Assembly (NCBI GenBank): GCA_039105265.1
Contig: JAPFFF010000042.1
Span: forward strand, 1,054,001 to 1,118,000
DNA length: 64,000 nucleotides
Direction of reading: 5' to 3'
Source: Tritrichomonas musculus
Taxonomy: Eukaryota; Parabasalia; Tritrichomonadida; Tritrichomonadidae
Shown here piece after piece: positions 41,501 through 48,204 of this stretch. The number at the start of each line of letters is the position of its first letter. Within the stretch, counting starts at the first letter, position 1. Below the pieces are notes generated by a model. That model saw only the letters and a list, made by a program, of their open reading frames with translations, was not told the DNA's origin and searched no databases. Made by a program: the position numbers and the translations under genes.

Positions 41501-43897
41501 GAAGAAGAAAGTCAAAATAGTGATGCAATTGTTGTGAAGAAGAAAAAGAAAAAATTGAATCAAAAACAAGAAGAAGAAGAAAGTGCAAAAGAAGAAAAGA
41601 AAGATGAAATAGAAAAGAAAGAAGAAGAAGAAAAGAAAGAAGAAGTGAAGAAAGAGGAAGAAGAAAAGAAAGAAGAAGTGAAGAAAGAGGAAGAAGAAAA
41701 GAAAGAAGAGTTGAAGAAAGAGGAAGAAGAAAAGAAAGAAGAAGTGAAGAAAGAAGAAGAAGAAAAGAAAGAAGAGTTGAAGAAAGAGGAAGAAGAAAAG
41801 AAAGAAGAAGTGAAGAAAGAAGAAGAAGAAAAGAAAGAAGAAGTGAAGAAAGAAGAAGAAGAAAAGAAAGAAGAAGTGAAGAAAGAGGAAGAAGAAAAGA
41901 AAGAAGAGTTGAAGAAAGAGGAAGAAGAAAAGAAAGAAGAAGTGAAGAAAGAGGAAGAAGAAAAGAAAGAAGAAGTGAAGAAAGAGGAAATAGAAAAGAA
42001 AGAGGAAGAATTGAAGAAAGAGGAAGTGAAGAAAGATGAAATAGAAAAAGAAGAAGAAAAGAAAGAAGATGATGAAAAAGAAGTAGAAAAGAAAGATGAA
42101 ATTTCTGAATTGAAAGATCAAAAAGAAAAGATTGAAAATGAAGTTTTGCCAATCGAAGAAGAAGACAAAAGTGAAACTGAAGTGAAGAGGCAAGGTGAGA
42201 AGGAAGAAGTCACACCAATGATTATGCCAGAGCAAAAGAAAGGAAAAGGGCCTAAAAGAGAAGAAGAAGACAAAAACGAAGAACAATTCCAGACTCCAAG
42301 AGAGACGAAAGGCAAGAAAGAAGAAGCGCAAAACGACGAATCCAAGCCGAGCAGCAAGAAGAAAGGCGCGAAAGTGATGCACTACTCGCCAATCAAGAAT
42401 CCTCTCTTCATCTCCAACGAAGTTGACAACTTCTCAGCCATCAGCAGCTCCAACTATAGTTCACGGCCAATCAGCTCAAGATGCTCAACTTCCCGCCAAA
42501 CTCAACAAGACGAACTCGCCAGCGATGACACGGTCCTCCCCAGTCCAACCAGCAGCAGCGTCTGCAGGCCAAACATTCTCACGCCCAGCATCAGAGCACG
42601 TCAAAAAACCAAAAACAACAACAATGAAAGCAGCAGAAGTTATGCATCAACTCGAAATAATAACAATAATAACAATGAAAGCAGCAGAAGTTATGCTTCA
42701 ACTCGAAATAATAACAATAATAACAATGAAAGCAGCAGAAGTTATGCTTCAACTCGAAATAATAACAATAATAACAATGAAAGCAGCAGAAGTTATGCTT
42801 CAACTCGAAATAATAACAATAATAATAATGAAAGCAGCAGAAGTTATGCTTCAACTCGAAATAATAACAATAATAATAATGAAAGCAGCAGAAGTTATGC
42901 ATCAACTAGAAATAATAACAATAATAATAATGAAAGCAGCAGAAGTTATGAATCAACTCGATATAATAACAATAATAATAATGAAAGCAGCAGAAGTTAT
43001 GCATCAACTAGAAATAAGAACAATAATAATAATGAAAGCAGCAGAAGTTATGCATCAACTAGAAATGGTAATAATAATAATGGAAGCAGCTACAGCAGCT
43101 ATTACACAAGTTCAACTGCGATAAATAGGAACGAGAGCGGTCGTGGCGACAATAAAGTTGCTGACTTAAATATGCAAAATTTGGATGATTCAGCTTCCCT
43201 TCCTCCTTTGAATCTTCATTTTAACTCAGACAAGCAAAGTTCCAAATGGTCCGGCTCATCACGAGTCACCAAGAATCCGCTCTTGTCAGATCACCATGCC
43301 GTCTTTGGCTCAAATTCGCCCCGACTTCCTCCTTCGAGCTTGAATGGCAAGAAAGGAAGTCTTGTTCAATCTGCTGAATCTTTAAGGTACAGCTTTTTGA
43401 AATCCAAAAAAGTTAAAAAGGATTCTGAAATTGCTGATCTTGCTGAAAATTATGCTGATCTTCAGAATTATCAATCTGATGATGATAAAAATAATAAGGA
43501 AGTAACTGTGATTAATGATTCTGATAATGATAATAATTTTAATGTAGTTGAAAAACCTGAACAACAGCCTGTCACTTTTTCATACTTATTACAATTAAAT
43601 CATATTAATAGGTTGCTCAATAGTAGTAGAAATAGAGATCCTAAACCTGTAATAAAGGTTTCTAAAATGAATGATGACTTTGATATGTCGGTTTCATATC
43701 AATCTTCGGCACCTCCCAATTTATCAAATGATGCAAGTGCAAGAAATCCTTCAAAATTGTCTTCGAATAAAAAAATTAATCCAATACCAATTCCAAAACC
43801 GAGAAGGGGAAGTGTGCAAAGTTCATCTCGATCCAATATGTCAACCAGATCTAATAATGTGAAATCAATACCAAAAACAATTAGATTTTTGCAGTGA
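32513..43897 (+). CDS. Giant Lys/Glu/Asn-rich repetitive protein (3794 residues)
   Basis: One uninterrupted frame from the ATG at 32513. Residues 1-900 are Asn/Ser/Lys-rich with isolated ordered pieces (KDRVEALLKCRAQLASEYNN). Then follow a DDQNKEK-type array (about 35.4-36.1 kb), a DENKE pentapeptide array (36.55-36.86 kb), KEVNKEEENK arrays (37.4-38.4 kb), a 67-residue unit in three copies (39.1-39.65 kb), VNNEEEEKK and HKEEEEKKENDA arrays (40.1-41.0 kb), an EEVKKEEEEKK array (41.6-42.0 kb) and an Asn-rich 17-residue array (42.6-43.1 kb). The C-terminus is Ser-rich and basic. A motif like HEVLPIEEE recurs about ten times in the charged part. No enzymatic domain is visible. Size and composition suggest a disordered or single-helix cytoskeletal spacer, perhaps flagellar given its neighbour; that is inference. 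Long serine-rich frames on the opposite strand are shadows. Confidence 0.85.
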   Translation: MSKKQDLKESTSQKSRSKHENEKSANKKSILFDKNLDVDRIDSDDSFLYTNNTGVAPLLYQYHKKDNRNWATILQDAKSSKNGNTIPKHQSDEHEEDYNERPNNILQSTSTTTATFVSTDKENNNSKHSKRKDDSRTENIKSKENSKKNETKLQSTLFQELASSSLYDENEIQDKSSDNNQNIRPRSSRKKIKVLGIRPKVYNLENNRYASSKNEQNQNSESNSIDENDEVNNNEANSKNNGYQLSSRRPNETFRSNQKRNLLPISPKDRVEALLKCRAQLASEYNNPNFDPSAINSSRLRHPEKSYQTAQTRKQANYNDSTYKKKPSPSHETIRKESPNRKTRKIRNDNSPNSINEQVNKNSNNRYNTNNDPINQNSNYDGINISYNDEINTNIATKYNAPKKRIRAGNNLPISNYNLVKNKIKNTSTENDDSTSQRPKNNDTANRNDLPIKKQETNNNIPPRNTKKLFQGDPIVFQNVKPEENKTMNNCITFIHDQNVSIAPTNNNNINSNENIHFKYDEPQQPNGGPGIFDLMPKDNTKNEKMVTLNKRNQNNNNDEPNTNFDPTENLEKSIRATLQSMISKSSDDELTDQPKDTKYNYYDHLHYSDEEKLNNEQIEKLLNESKSKKKKKKINNMPSESTSIMLSDKESEPTSKNNNNNSLKNLFDKSIGKINHDSHPEEEKNKKNEIEPINGQIVHSVIYDQINIQNNPSEKSKKKIVKRKSNKFKSNKLKNETDELINPSENKENKENNNIDELSNSLKKAFTSSKPISQNNSALNTTEVRFDDSSDQENEELNISLTKEDVKNICEPAKEAKSKQSQLDNMEKENEGSKQIKNRKKGKKKRLSLSGNGNVNRDTKVNNNEIPKESSDKTDSNDIPSHKTPIEKNKENKVSPDNTIKNENKEPKDLPTNNDDTNDATENKENPTPSVPAEVVPTQNDEKNIENKKKLHRKKKSSNDLPQINDEQNNDQENKEKNKEKIDNSQNKQQECDDQNEVKDNQIKKEEVDDQNKEKKADEQNVQHEIDDQNKEKELDNQNKPHDANDQNKSNEVEEQNKEKDEGNKQQIIDDQNKENGADEQDKQQEENDQNKQQEENEQNKLEETDEQNTEKDDKSKQQEIDDQNEEKELNAQNKPQEADKQDNPKEVDEQNKEKETDEENKKQEIDDKNIEKEANDQSKQQELDEQNKHDEAGEQNKDDDGKLSNSIKNIGLALLTPQEENNEETNQNEKSMPDNKKEEIENKDISNDEKKKEESEESNNEMQNKELKSSGKTSQDQNQEESKKDDENGEREKKEKNVDSSKESQNEENENGEKQEISTKHEDQEVGNPKEEQNKKEQNEEENKVDGNKEDENKEDENKEDENKEDENKEDENKEDENKEDGNKEDENKEDENKEDENKEDENKEDENKEDENKEDGNKEDENKEDENKEDENKEDENKEDENKEEIKEKESQEEVHKEEETKGETNEKGNKEDNKEEEDKDAHKEEAKEEFNEKGGKEEPKAESKEELKNDCKDEDELKENKEEIDEKEKSEDEIKSEHKDEKNKEEESKDVNKEEESKEEENKEEESIKENKIEENKEEIKEKENKEDSKEEHDDTKAKEINKEQEHKEEEENKEEAKKENKEEAKKENKEVNKEEENKEEAKKENKEVNKEEENKKVNKEEGNKEVNKEEEENKEETKKENKEVNKEEENKKVNKEEGNKEVNKEEEDKEETKKENKEVNKEEGNKEVNKEEGNKKINKEEEDKEEAKKENKEVNKEEGNKKVNKEEEDKEETKKENKEVNKEEENKKVNKEEEDKEEAKKENKEVNKEEENKKVNKEEEDKEEAKKENKEVNKEEENKKVNKEEGNKEVNKEEEENKEETKKENKEVNKEEENKKVNKEEENKEVNKEEEENKEETKKENKKVNKEEENKKVNKEEEENKEEAKKENKEVNKEEEENKEEAKKENKEEAKKENKEVNKEEEVKEEEKEDETKEEKKESISAEIESKSNDEVDHKESTEDQIDNKDGSEGSQKEAGKSEKEAQAEEESKKKKVKNSRKRKEANVDSDSSKNEAGDEEESQLHENEGKQEQSDEKQNEETQSPLSNLIQSNLGSLLNNENENQKDENESDESQPKEKKARKVISMEEEDEKSDKVEDEKKEKDVKKKNKVHKVLPVEDNNDEVDSREEASDKKEEEEKKEKIPEKKEEEEKKEGISDKKEEITSNKEEEEKTENKVKKESQVNEVLPIEEEEEDNEDKHKVKDEKKEETSDNKEEEEKKEGISDKKEEITSNKDEEEKIENKAKKESQVNEVLHIEEEEEDNEDKHKVKDEKKEEASDNKEEEEKKEEISDKKEEITSNKDEEEKTENKAKKESHINEILPIEEEEEDNESNNNDDEKVKEEKKERNLDKKEEEENEKVDKKESQPQEVLILEEEEEDKSDANEHTKEEESLDKKGSSDNEEKEALKKHQIHEALPNEEEEEDKIEEQDNEDLHREKSQESIQEPESHQVLPVEEEANNSDSASNHKEEKKVREDEEENKEDVDNNKEEKKVNNEEEERKVNNEEEEKKVNNEEEERKVNNEEEEKKVNNEEEEKKVNNEEEEKKDGVENKEEKKVNKEEEEKKDEVEDKEEKKVNKEEEEKKEDLDNKEEKKVNKEEEEKKEDVDNKEEKKVNNEEEKLDDANNKDAEKKLNSEEEEKKEEVVNKDDEKVGKESTPKSINEKSIENDEEGKKENEVDNKEEKKVIDEEEEKKDKEDTPKSIKEKSEESLQEPKSHDVLPIEEEPIKSDSDSNKKDGKRENNSHKEEEEKKENDAHKEEEEKKENDAHKEEEEKKEDRHEVIKEKIQESSEKPQLHEVLPIEEEEVKETNEKSLRDTENESKSSDEEKEQDSRLRPVIPVESGSNEEEESSHEKDSDAKEGANNQQQILSLPNLLNEVADSLISSHNAEASKDKQKQSSNNEEDRSDGKKDKEDKAPIIINIFNLSTSPSKSESDGLGGKRKRKARKVVNEDEEESQNSDAIVVKKKKKKLNQKQEEEESAKEEKKDEIEKKEEEEKKEEVKKEEEEKKEEVKKEEEEKKEELKKEEEEKKEEVKKEEEEKKEELKKEEEEKKEEVKKEEEEKKEEVKKEEEEKKEEVKKEEEEKKEELKKEEEEKKEEVKKEEEEKKEEVKKEEIEKKEEELKKEEVKKDEIEKEEEKKEDDEKEVEKKDEISELKDQKEKIENEVLPIEEEDKSETEVKRQGEKEEVTPMIMPEQKKGKGPKREEEDKNEEQFQTPRETKGKKEEAQNDESKPSSKKKGAKVMHYSPIKNPLFISNEVDNFSAISSSNYSSRPISSRCSTSRQTQQDELASDDTVLPSPTSSSVCRPNILTPSIRARQKTKNNNNESSRSYASTRNNNNNNNESSRSYASTRNNNNNNNESSRSYASTRNNNNNNNESSRSYASTRNNNNNNNESSRSYASTRNNNNNNNESSRSYASTRNNNNNNNESSRSYESTRYNNNNNNESSRSYASTRNKNNNNNESSRSYASTRNGNNNNGSSYSSYYTSSTAINRNESGRGDNKVADLNMQNLDDSASLPPLNLHFNSDKQSSKWSGSSRVTKNPLLSDHHAVFGSNSPRLPPSSLNGKKGSLVQSAESLRYSFLKSKKVKKDSEIADLAENYADLQNYQSDDDKNNKEVTVINDSDNDNNFNVVEKPEQQPVTFSYLLQLNHINRLLNSSRNRDPKPVIKVSKMNDDFDMSVSYQSSAPPNLSNDASARNPSKLSSNKKINPIPIPKPRRGSVQSSSRSNMSTRSNNVKSIPKTIRFLQ
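36553..36856 (+). repeat. 15-bp coding repeat (D-E/G-N-K-E), about 20 copies with 105-bp higher-order period
   Basis: The unit GATGAAAATAAAGAA encodes DENKE. Every seventh unit carries GGA instead of GAA (DGNKE), giving two full 105-bp super-units and a shorter third. Copies are otherwise almost identical at the DNA level, so expansion was recent. Confidence 0.95.
37380..38430 (+). repeat. Composite VNKEE/KKENKE coding repeat array, about 1 kb
   Basis: Alternating short units encode KEVNKEEE, NKKVNKEE and KEEAKKENKE or KEETKKENKE. They combine into longer near-identical blocks, for example those around 37430-37630 and 38010-38200. Copy boundaries vary, typical of unequal exchange. Confidence 0.9.
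39095..39650 (+). repeat. 201-bp coding repeat, three copies
   Basis: The unit of 67 codons runs from KEGISDKKEEITSNK through KKESQVNEVLPIEEEEED to KVKDEKKEETSDNKEEEE. Starts are about 39101, 39302 and 39503. The third copy diverges at its end (HINEILPIEEEEED). Confidence 0.85.
40110..40290 (+). repeat. 27-bp coding repeat (VNNEEEE-K/R-K)
   Basis: About six copies of a 9-codon unit, alternating Lys and Arg at the eighth position. It is followed by three or four degenerate relatives spaced by D-N-K-E-E segments. Confidence 0.85.
41620..42010 (+). repeat. 30-bp coding repeat (E-V/L-KKEEEEKKE)
   Basis: About a dozen copies of a 10-codon unit, with GTG (Val) or TTG (Leu) as the only regular difference. 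Such sequence would form an isolated charged helix. Confidence 0.9.
42615..43090 (+). repeat. 51-bp coding repeat (poly-Asn plus ESSRSYASTR), nine copies
   Basis: The 17-codon unit is seven Asn followed by ESSRSYASTR. Nine clear copies and one degenerate copy are present. Asn codons are mixed AAT and AAC and the non-Asn half is highly conserved in DNA, so the array is a true minisatellite rather than simple triplet slippage. Confidence 0.95.
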
Positions 43898-44171
43898 GTA
43901 GATTATACTGTTAATATTAATTATATATATATGTTTGATTTTTAAATAAATTGTTTGTTTTTAGATTTTTTTTTTTTTTTTTGAATGATTATTTGGTTGG
44001 TTATATTTAAAAAGTTATTAACAAGCAAAAACTTATATTCATTAATACGCAATAAATATCAAATAATTTGTTCCACTGATTAATATGAATAAGCTCGGAA
44101 TAATAAAGGATCGTTAAATAATAATAATAATATAATTTACTTTAATTAATAATATATATATATATATATTT

Positions 44172-45656
44172 TCATAAAAATGATTCAAAATTGAATGGAG
44201 TTGGCTTTTCAAGAATAATATTTTTGAATGCGAGAGCTTGCATAGAAATATTTTCGTCTTCATTTTGAATTAGCATTTCTATCACTTCATCGCCGCCTGA
44301 TTCTTGAAATTTATCCAAAACTTTTTTTCGATCCGTATCTGGTATCTCGCTTTGCAATATCCTTGCAAAAGAACAAATTATGGCGTCAACCAATTCAGGA
44401 TCTTCCAAGTTCAAAGAGTCAACAAAGAGAGGAACTATTTTTTCTTCTGTGCATAAAGTAGTGAAAATAGTGCTGCTTACTGGGCTTTTCCTAATTAAAT
44501 TTGTTAATAGAAAAAGCGATTCAATTCTCTTCTTTCCGCTTCCTTCTTTGCAACAATCTAGTAATTTTTGTAAATTTGATTCTTTTTGATCTGGTTCTTT
44601 GGGGTTAAAAGATTCGCAAACTAATGGGTTCAAAACGATTGAATTAGAAAATAATCGAATTGCATGCCAAGCTACTATTTCATTTGTGCTATCAAATAAT
44701 TTTAATACATATTCAAAATCAATTTCTAACGTATTTTGGATTTTTTCGAATAATTTGTTCAAAAATATCAATAATAAAACAGTAATTTCATCGTTTTCTT
44801 CTTTGAGTAATGAAATAAAACTCTGGAAAATTATGTTATCGGGATTATCCGGTTGATTGGATAATGAAGCAAATATTTTACATCTTTCTTCTGTATTAAT
44901 ATATGAAATCATTGCTTTCATCGCTTCACTGCATTGCCAATTATGATCTAAAGATTTAAATATAATCTGATATATTAAACTAAGGATACTTGAAAAGTAC
45001 TTTTCGTCGAGTGGATACTGACAATAAGATGAAATTAAATGAGAGGCTGCAATAAAAGTATTTTCAGTAGGATAGTCATTCAGTAGATCAGATATTGTGT
45101 TTAAGTCGAATTTTTCCAAGATTTTATCTCGATTTGATCTTGATTCTGATGCAATATTCGTAGCACATTGTATTAATGGAATCATGAGAGCTTGGATATC
45201 TTCATTATATATATTATAAATATATTCTATAATGTTATAATCACTGATAAAATAATCCATGATTCTTGTGTGACTATATTGAAATATATTTGTTAAAAAA
45301 GCTATTGTAGCTTTTCGCAATTCAATCGGCATTGTTCCATTTAAACATCCAATAATATTTTTGTATATATTGTAGTTTTTAAAATTTTCATCAGAATCAA
45401 TAAAATTATCAAATGCAAATAAATATAAATTTGTCATTTCCTGTGTAAGTTGTCTTAAGTCTCTGTTGTCAGAAGAATATATTTTATCTATGTTTGCATA
45501 TGATGATTGCACTTTAGATGAAAAAGATTGAGGTATTTTTTCAATTACTTCAGAAAGATTACTTTGGTTTTTCAAAAGAAAATCATCTTTTTTTTCTCGA
45601 GATTGTGGATATCTTAGCCTACTTTGTTTAATACTCTTTTCTTTAAAATCATTCAT
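44172..45656 (-). CDS. Armadillo-repeat protein, importin-alpha-like
   Basis: A 494-residue all-helical protein built of about eight armadillo-like repeats (ELRKATIAFLTNIFQYSHTR, CATNIASESRSNRDKI, NEIVAWHAIRLFSNSIVLNP, DELVDAII-like stretches). The N-terminus, QSRLRYPQSREKKDDFLLKN, has the basic-acidic pattern of an importin-beta-binding domain, though it is short and degenerate. The length fits importin alpha (about 500). The canonical Trp/Asn pairs that hold a nuclear localisation signal are largely missing (a WHA at about residue 330 is one trace), so cargo binding may differ. The probable role is nuclear import adaptor or a relative; the confidence is in the fold more than the function. 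An Inr-like TTTTCAAA lies about 18 bases upstream of the ATG. Confidence 0.7.
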   Translation of the reverse strand: MNDFKEKSIKQSRLRYPQSREKKDDFLLKNQSNLSEVIEKIPQSFSSKVQSSYANIDKIYSSDNRDLRQLTQEMTNLYLFAFDNFIDSDENFKNYNIYKNIIGCLNGTMPIELRKATIAFLTNIFQYSHTRIMDYFISDYNIIEYIYNIYNEDIQALMIPLIQCATNIASESRSNRDKILEKFDLNTISDLLNDYPTENTFIAASHLISSYCQYPLDEKYFSSILSLIYQIIFKSLDHNWQCSEAMKAMISYINTEERCKIFASLSNQPDNPDNIIFQSFISLLKEENDEITVLLLIFLNKLFEKIQNTLEIDFEYVLKLFDSTNEIVAWHAIRLFSNSIVLNPLVCESFNPKEPDQKESNLQKLLDCCKEGSGKKRIESLFLLTNLIRKSPVSSTIFTTLCTEEKIVPLFVDSLNLEDPELVDAIICSFARILQSEIPDTDRKKVLDKFQESGGDEVIEMLIQNEDENISMQALAFKNIILEKPTPFNFESFL

Positions 45657-46928
45657 TATTGATATTATTAACTTTGAAAATATTATAAACCATTTTGTAT
45701 CTCAATTGATTTGTATGCATTCAATTTTATGAAAGCACATATAATTTTTTGAATATTTTTAAAAGTTCAAATCAAGATTGTAGAAAAATATTGTTAAAAA
45801 TAAGGCTAAAAAGAAAGCAAGCTATTCATCCTCAAAATATAGCACTAGATATGTATATAAATAACGTTTGGCGAAAACAACTTGCATATTCATGATATAC
45901 AGTTAATTTTTTGGAATTTGCATCGAAAGATTACCAGCATAATTCTGGAATATCTTCAAAAGATGATTTCACAAATCCTGAATAAAATATTCTCTGATAT
46001 AAATCATCCTATAATGATGTAATAATACTTTTCAGTGCTATTTCATTTTGTATTAGAGACCTTTATGCCTTGATATTTTGTTTAATTATTACCTTTTTAT
46101 TAATGTTATGCGAAATTTAGAAGAGATGTAAAGAGAGTAAGCTTAAAAATATTATTTTCTTAAGCAAACTTTGCCGTTTAGGCAAATTGAAGGTTATTCA
46201 AATGATCATTCTAAAGATATTATTCTATTTGCTAAAGCAAACTTTGCCGTTTAGGCAAATTGAAGGTTATTCAATAAATATTATTCTGTTGATTATTTCA
46301 CTGCTTCACAAAAAAAAAAAAAGAGAGATATTTAATGAAATATATAGTTAGATATAGTAGTGGGTGTTTCACACCACACTACACACATGAAACTTACACT
46401 TTTGGTCTATTTTAATAACGAAAACGACAAAATGACAATCAAGAAGAGATGTCATGATTTACGTCTCGTGGTGCTTATGATTTAACGTATAACCTCGATG
46501 TCAGAGCTGTTGGTGATGATTTCATGTGTTGCTATCATAAATGATATACTCACCACTAATAACAATGAATGAAATATAATTTACTGATATCATAAATGAA
46601 ACGCTTAACTGACCCAATCGATTACACACCAATACCAAAGGAATACGAACGAATCGAATTAATTTATTTTCAACCATTGAGTGTTCTGTTGAAACGAGAT
46701 GATAAAACATTGAGTCAACAAATGAAGAAATTGAAAGAAGAGACAAAAATAAAAATGTTCACTGATGAAACTTTCAATATTGATGAGTATATAATAGATG
46801 AATGTTGTAATGGACTAAATGTTATTTTTAGATTATGTGAACATTGTTGATTGTCATTCGATGTGAAACTCAATGTAAAACATAAATCACCACAATAAAT
46901 AAGATGTTCAAATGTTATTATTAAAATA
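45657..46928. other. Spacer with a 73-bp direct repeat and an unrecognised broken coding region
   Basis: A 38-bp sequence starting GCAAACTTTGCCGTTTAGGC occurs at 46164 and again at 46237, exactly 73 bp apart. A near-palindrome rich in GTGG/CCAC lies around 46360-46385. From about 46380 to 46850 the DNA looks coding on the plus strand but is broken; an 84-codon frame at 46596-46850 (starting MKRLTDPIDYTPIPKEYERI) is the longest piece. I do not recognise the family. Confidence 0.5.
46596..46850 (+). pseudogene. Unrecognised coding remnant (84-codon frame)
   Basis: The frame has balanced, non-low-complexity composition and lower AT content than the spacer around it; coding-like sequence continues upstream to about 46380 in broken form. 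No family could be named. It may be a remnant of a gene or of a mobile element next to the mariner insertion. Confidence 0.35.
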
Positions 46929-46930
46929 TA

Positions 46931-48204
46931 GGTATGGGAAAAAGTCCGTGCGCGAGCATTTTTCTCATTGGTTCTTAGATATCATTAATACTTTTAATAA
47001 TAAATATATAATTAAACATATATATTATAATATTATATAATTAAAAATTCTTTTTAGTTTGCACCCATCAAAATATAATACAAAAAAAAATAAACGTATA
47101 ATAAAAATAAACGTACATCATTTTTTATGAATGAGAATTTGATTGAATACCGTGCAGTTTGCCACTTCTTATGGAAGAAGAATTATATAAATAAAGATAT
47201 ATACTGTACAATATCTGACGTTTATGATGAAGAAGTTCCATCACTAAGGACCATACAGAAATGGACAAAAAATATGAATGATGATAACTGGTCGATTTTT
47301 GATCGTCCAAGAGAAGGAAGACCAAAAAGAACAGAATTAAAACAAGAAATTCAAAATGTTTTATTATACAACCCTTATGCATCAACTCAAAAAATTGCTG
47401 AAATAGTAAAAGCTGATCGAAAAACCGTTAAAAGAGTTTTAATTGATGAATTAAATATGTCAAAGGTCAATTTTAAATGGATACCTCATATACTAACTCA
47501 AGAAATCAAAGTTAAACGGATTGAAATATCAAAGGAATTGTTTGAATTTTTAACGAGTGCGAATGATCAAAAGTTACATAAGGTGTTAACACAAGATGAA
47601 ACCTGGGTTTACTTTATAAACCCTAGAAATTCAATGTGGTTAGAAGCAGGACGACAAATTCCAGAAAAACCAAAACGAATGATTGGATCTAAAAAAGTGA
47701 TGATCTCAGTAATATGGGGTATCACTGGAATTAAATCAATTACAATGCTCCCAATAGGAGAAAAATTTAATAAGAAGTTTTTTTCTCAAAGAGTACTAGG
47801 TGATTTAGCAAAAAGTATTACGACAAATGGATATTTTCTTCATATGGATAATGCTCGTCCACATTTAGCTTTTGAAAAATTGACTGAACTTGGCATAAAG
47901 AGATTAGAACATCCACCTTATTCACCAGATCTAGCACCATCAGACTTCTTTCTTTTTGGATATTTGAAAAAATTACTCGAAGGTCAAGAATTTGAAGACG
48001 AAAATCAACTTTTTGAAAAGGTTACAGAAATTTTGAATGATATTCCAAAATCTATCTTTAAATCGGCATATGATGAATGGATGAACAGACTAATGATATG
48101 CATCGAAACTAAAGGTAATTATATACATTAATAAATAATCTAAATTTATTTAACCTTTATTTTTTATTTAAAAAAATGCTCGCGCACGGACTTTTTCCCA
48201 TACC
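46931..48204 (+). mobile_element. mariner-family DNA transposon, apparently whole
   Basis: A 1274-bp element with perfect 33-bp terminal inverted repeats starting GGTATGGGAAAAAGTCCGTG (46931-46963 and 48172-48204). The TA target duplication is at 46929-46930 and 48205-48206; TATA is present on both sides, so the exact edge may shift by two bases. The single transposase frame inside is uninterrupted and the two repeats are identical, so the insertion looks young. Mariner elements are abundant in trichomonads. Confidence 0.93.
47127..48131 (+). CDS. mariner transposase
   Basis: A 334-residue uninterrupted transposase. The N-terminal 110 residues form the paired helix-turn-helix region that binds the terminal repeats (SLRTIQKWTK, then NPYASTQKIAEIVKADRKTV). 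The catalytic triad is visible: the first Asp in TQDETWVYF, the second in HMDNARPH and the third in the mariner signature YSPDLAPSDFFLF. The last two aspartates have 31 residues between them by my count, against 34 in canonical mariners. It catalyses cut-and-paste transposition at TA sites in the nucleus. Codon use resembles host genes. With matching terminal repeats, the copy could be active; that is inference from sequence integrity only. Confidence 0.95.
   Translation: MNENLIEYRAVCHFLWKKNYINKDIYCTISDVYDEEVPSLRTIQKWTKNMNDDNWSIFDRPREGRPKRTELKQEIQNVLLYNPYASTQKIAEIVKADRKTVKRVLIDELNMSKVNFKWIPHILTQEIKVKRIEISKELFEFLTSANDQKLHKVLTQDETWVYFINPRNSMWLEAGRQIPEKPKRMIGSKKVMISVIWGITGIKSITMLPIGEKFNKKFFSQRVLGDLAKSITTNGYFLHMDNARPHLAFEKLTELGIKRLEHPPYSPDLAPSDFFLFGYLKKLLEGQEFEDENQLFEKVTEILNDIPKSIFKSAYDEWMNRLMICIETKGNYIH

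Noticed and set aside
36416-42400. Long minus-strand frames rich in Ser, Phe and Leu opposite the giant gene (for example 36874-38487, 38860-39801, 41294-42382)
   Set aside because: They are the reverse reading of Glu/Lys codon repeats (GAA/AAG read as TTC/CTT). Composition and boundaries follow the plus-strand repeats exactly.
42591-43100. CRISPR-like regular repeats
   Set aside because: The 51-bp units are in frame with a continuous coding sequence, have no variable spacers and lie in a eukaryotic genome.
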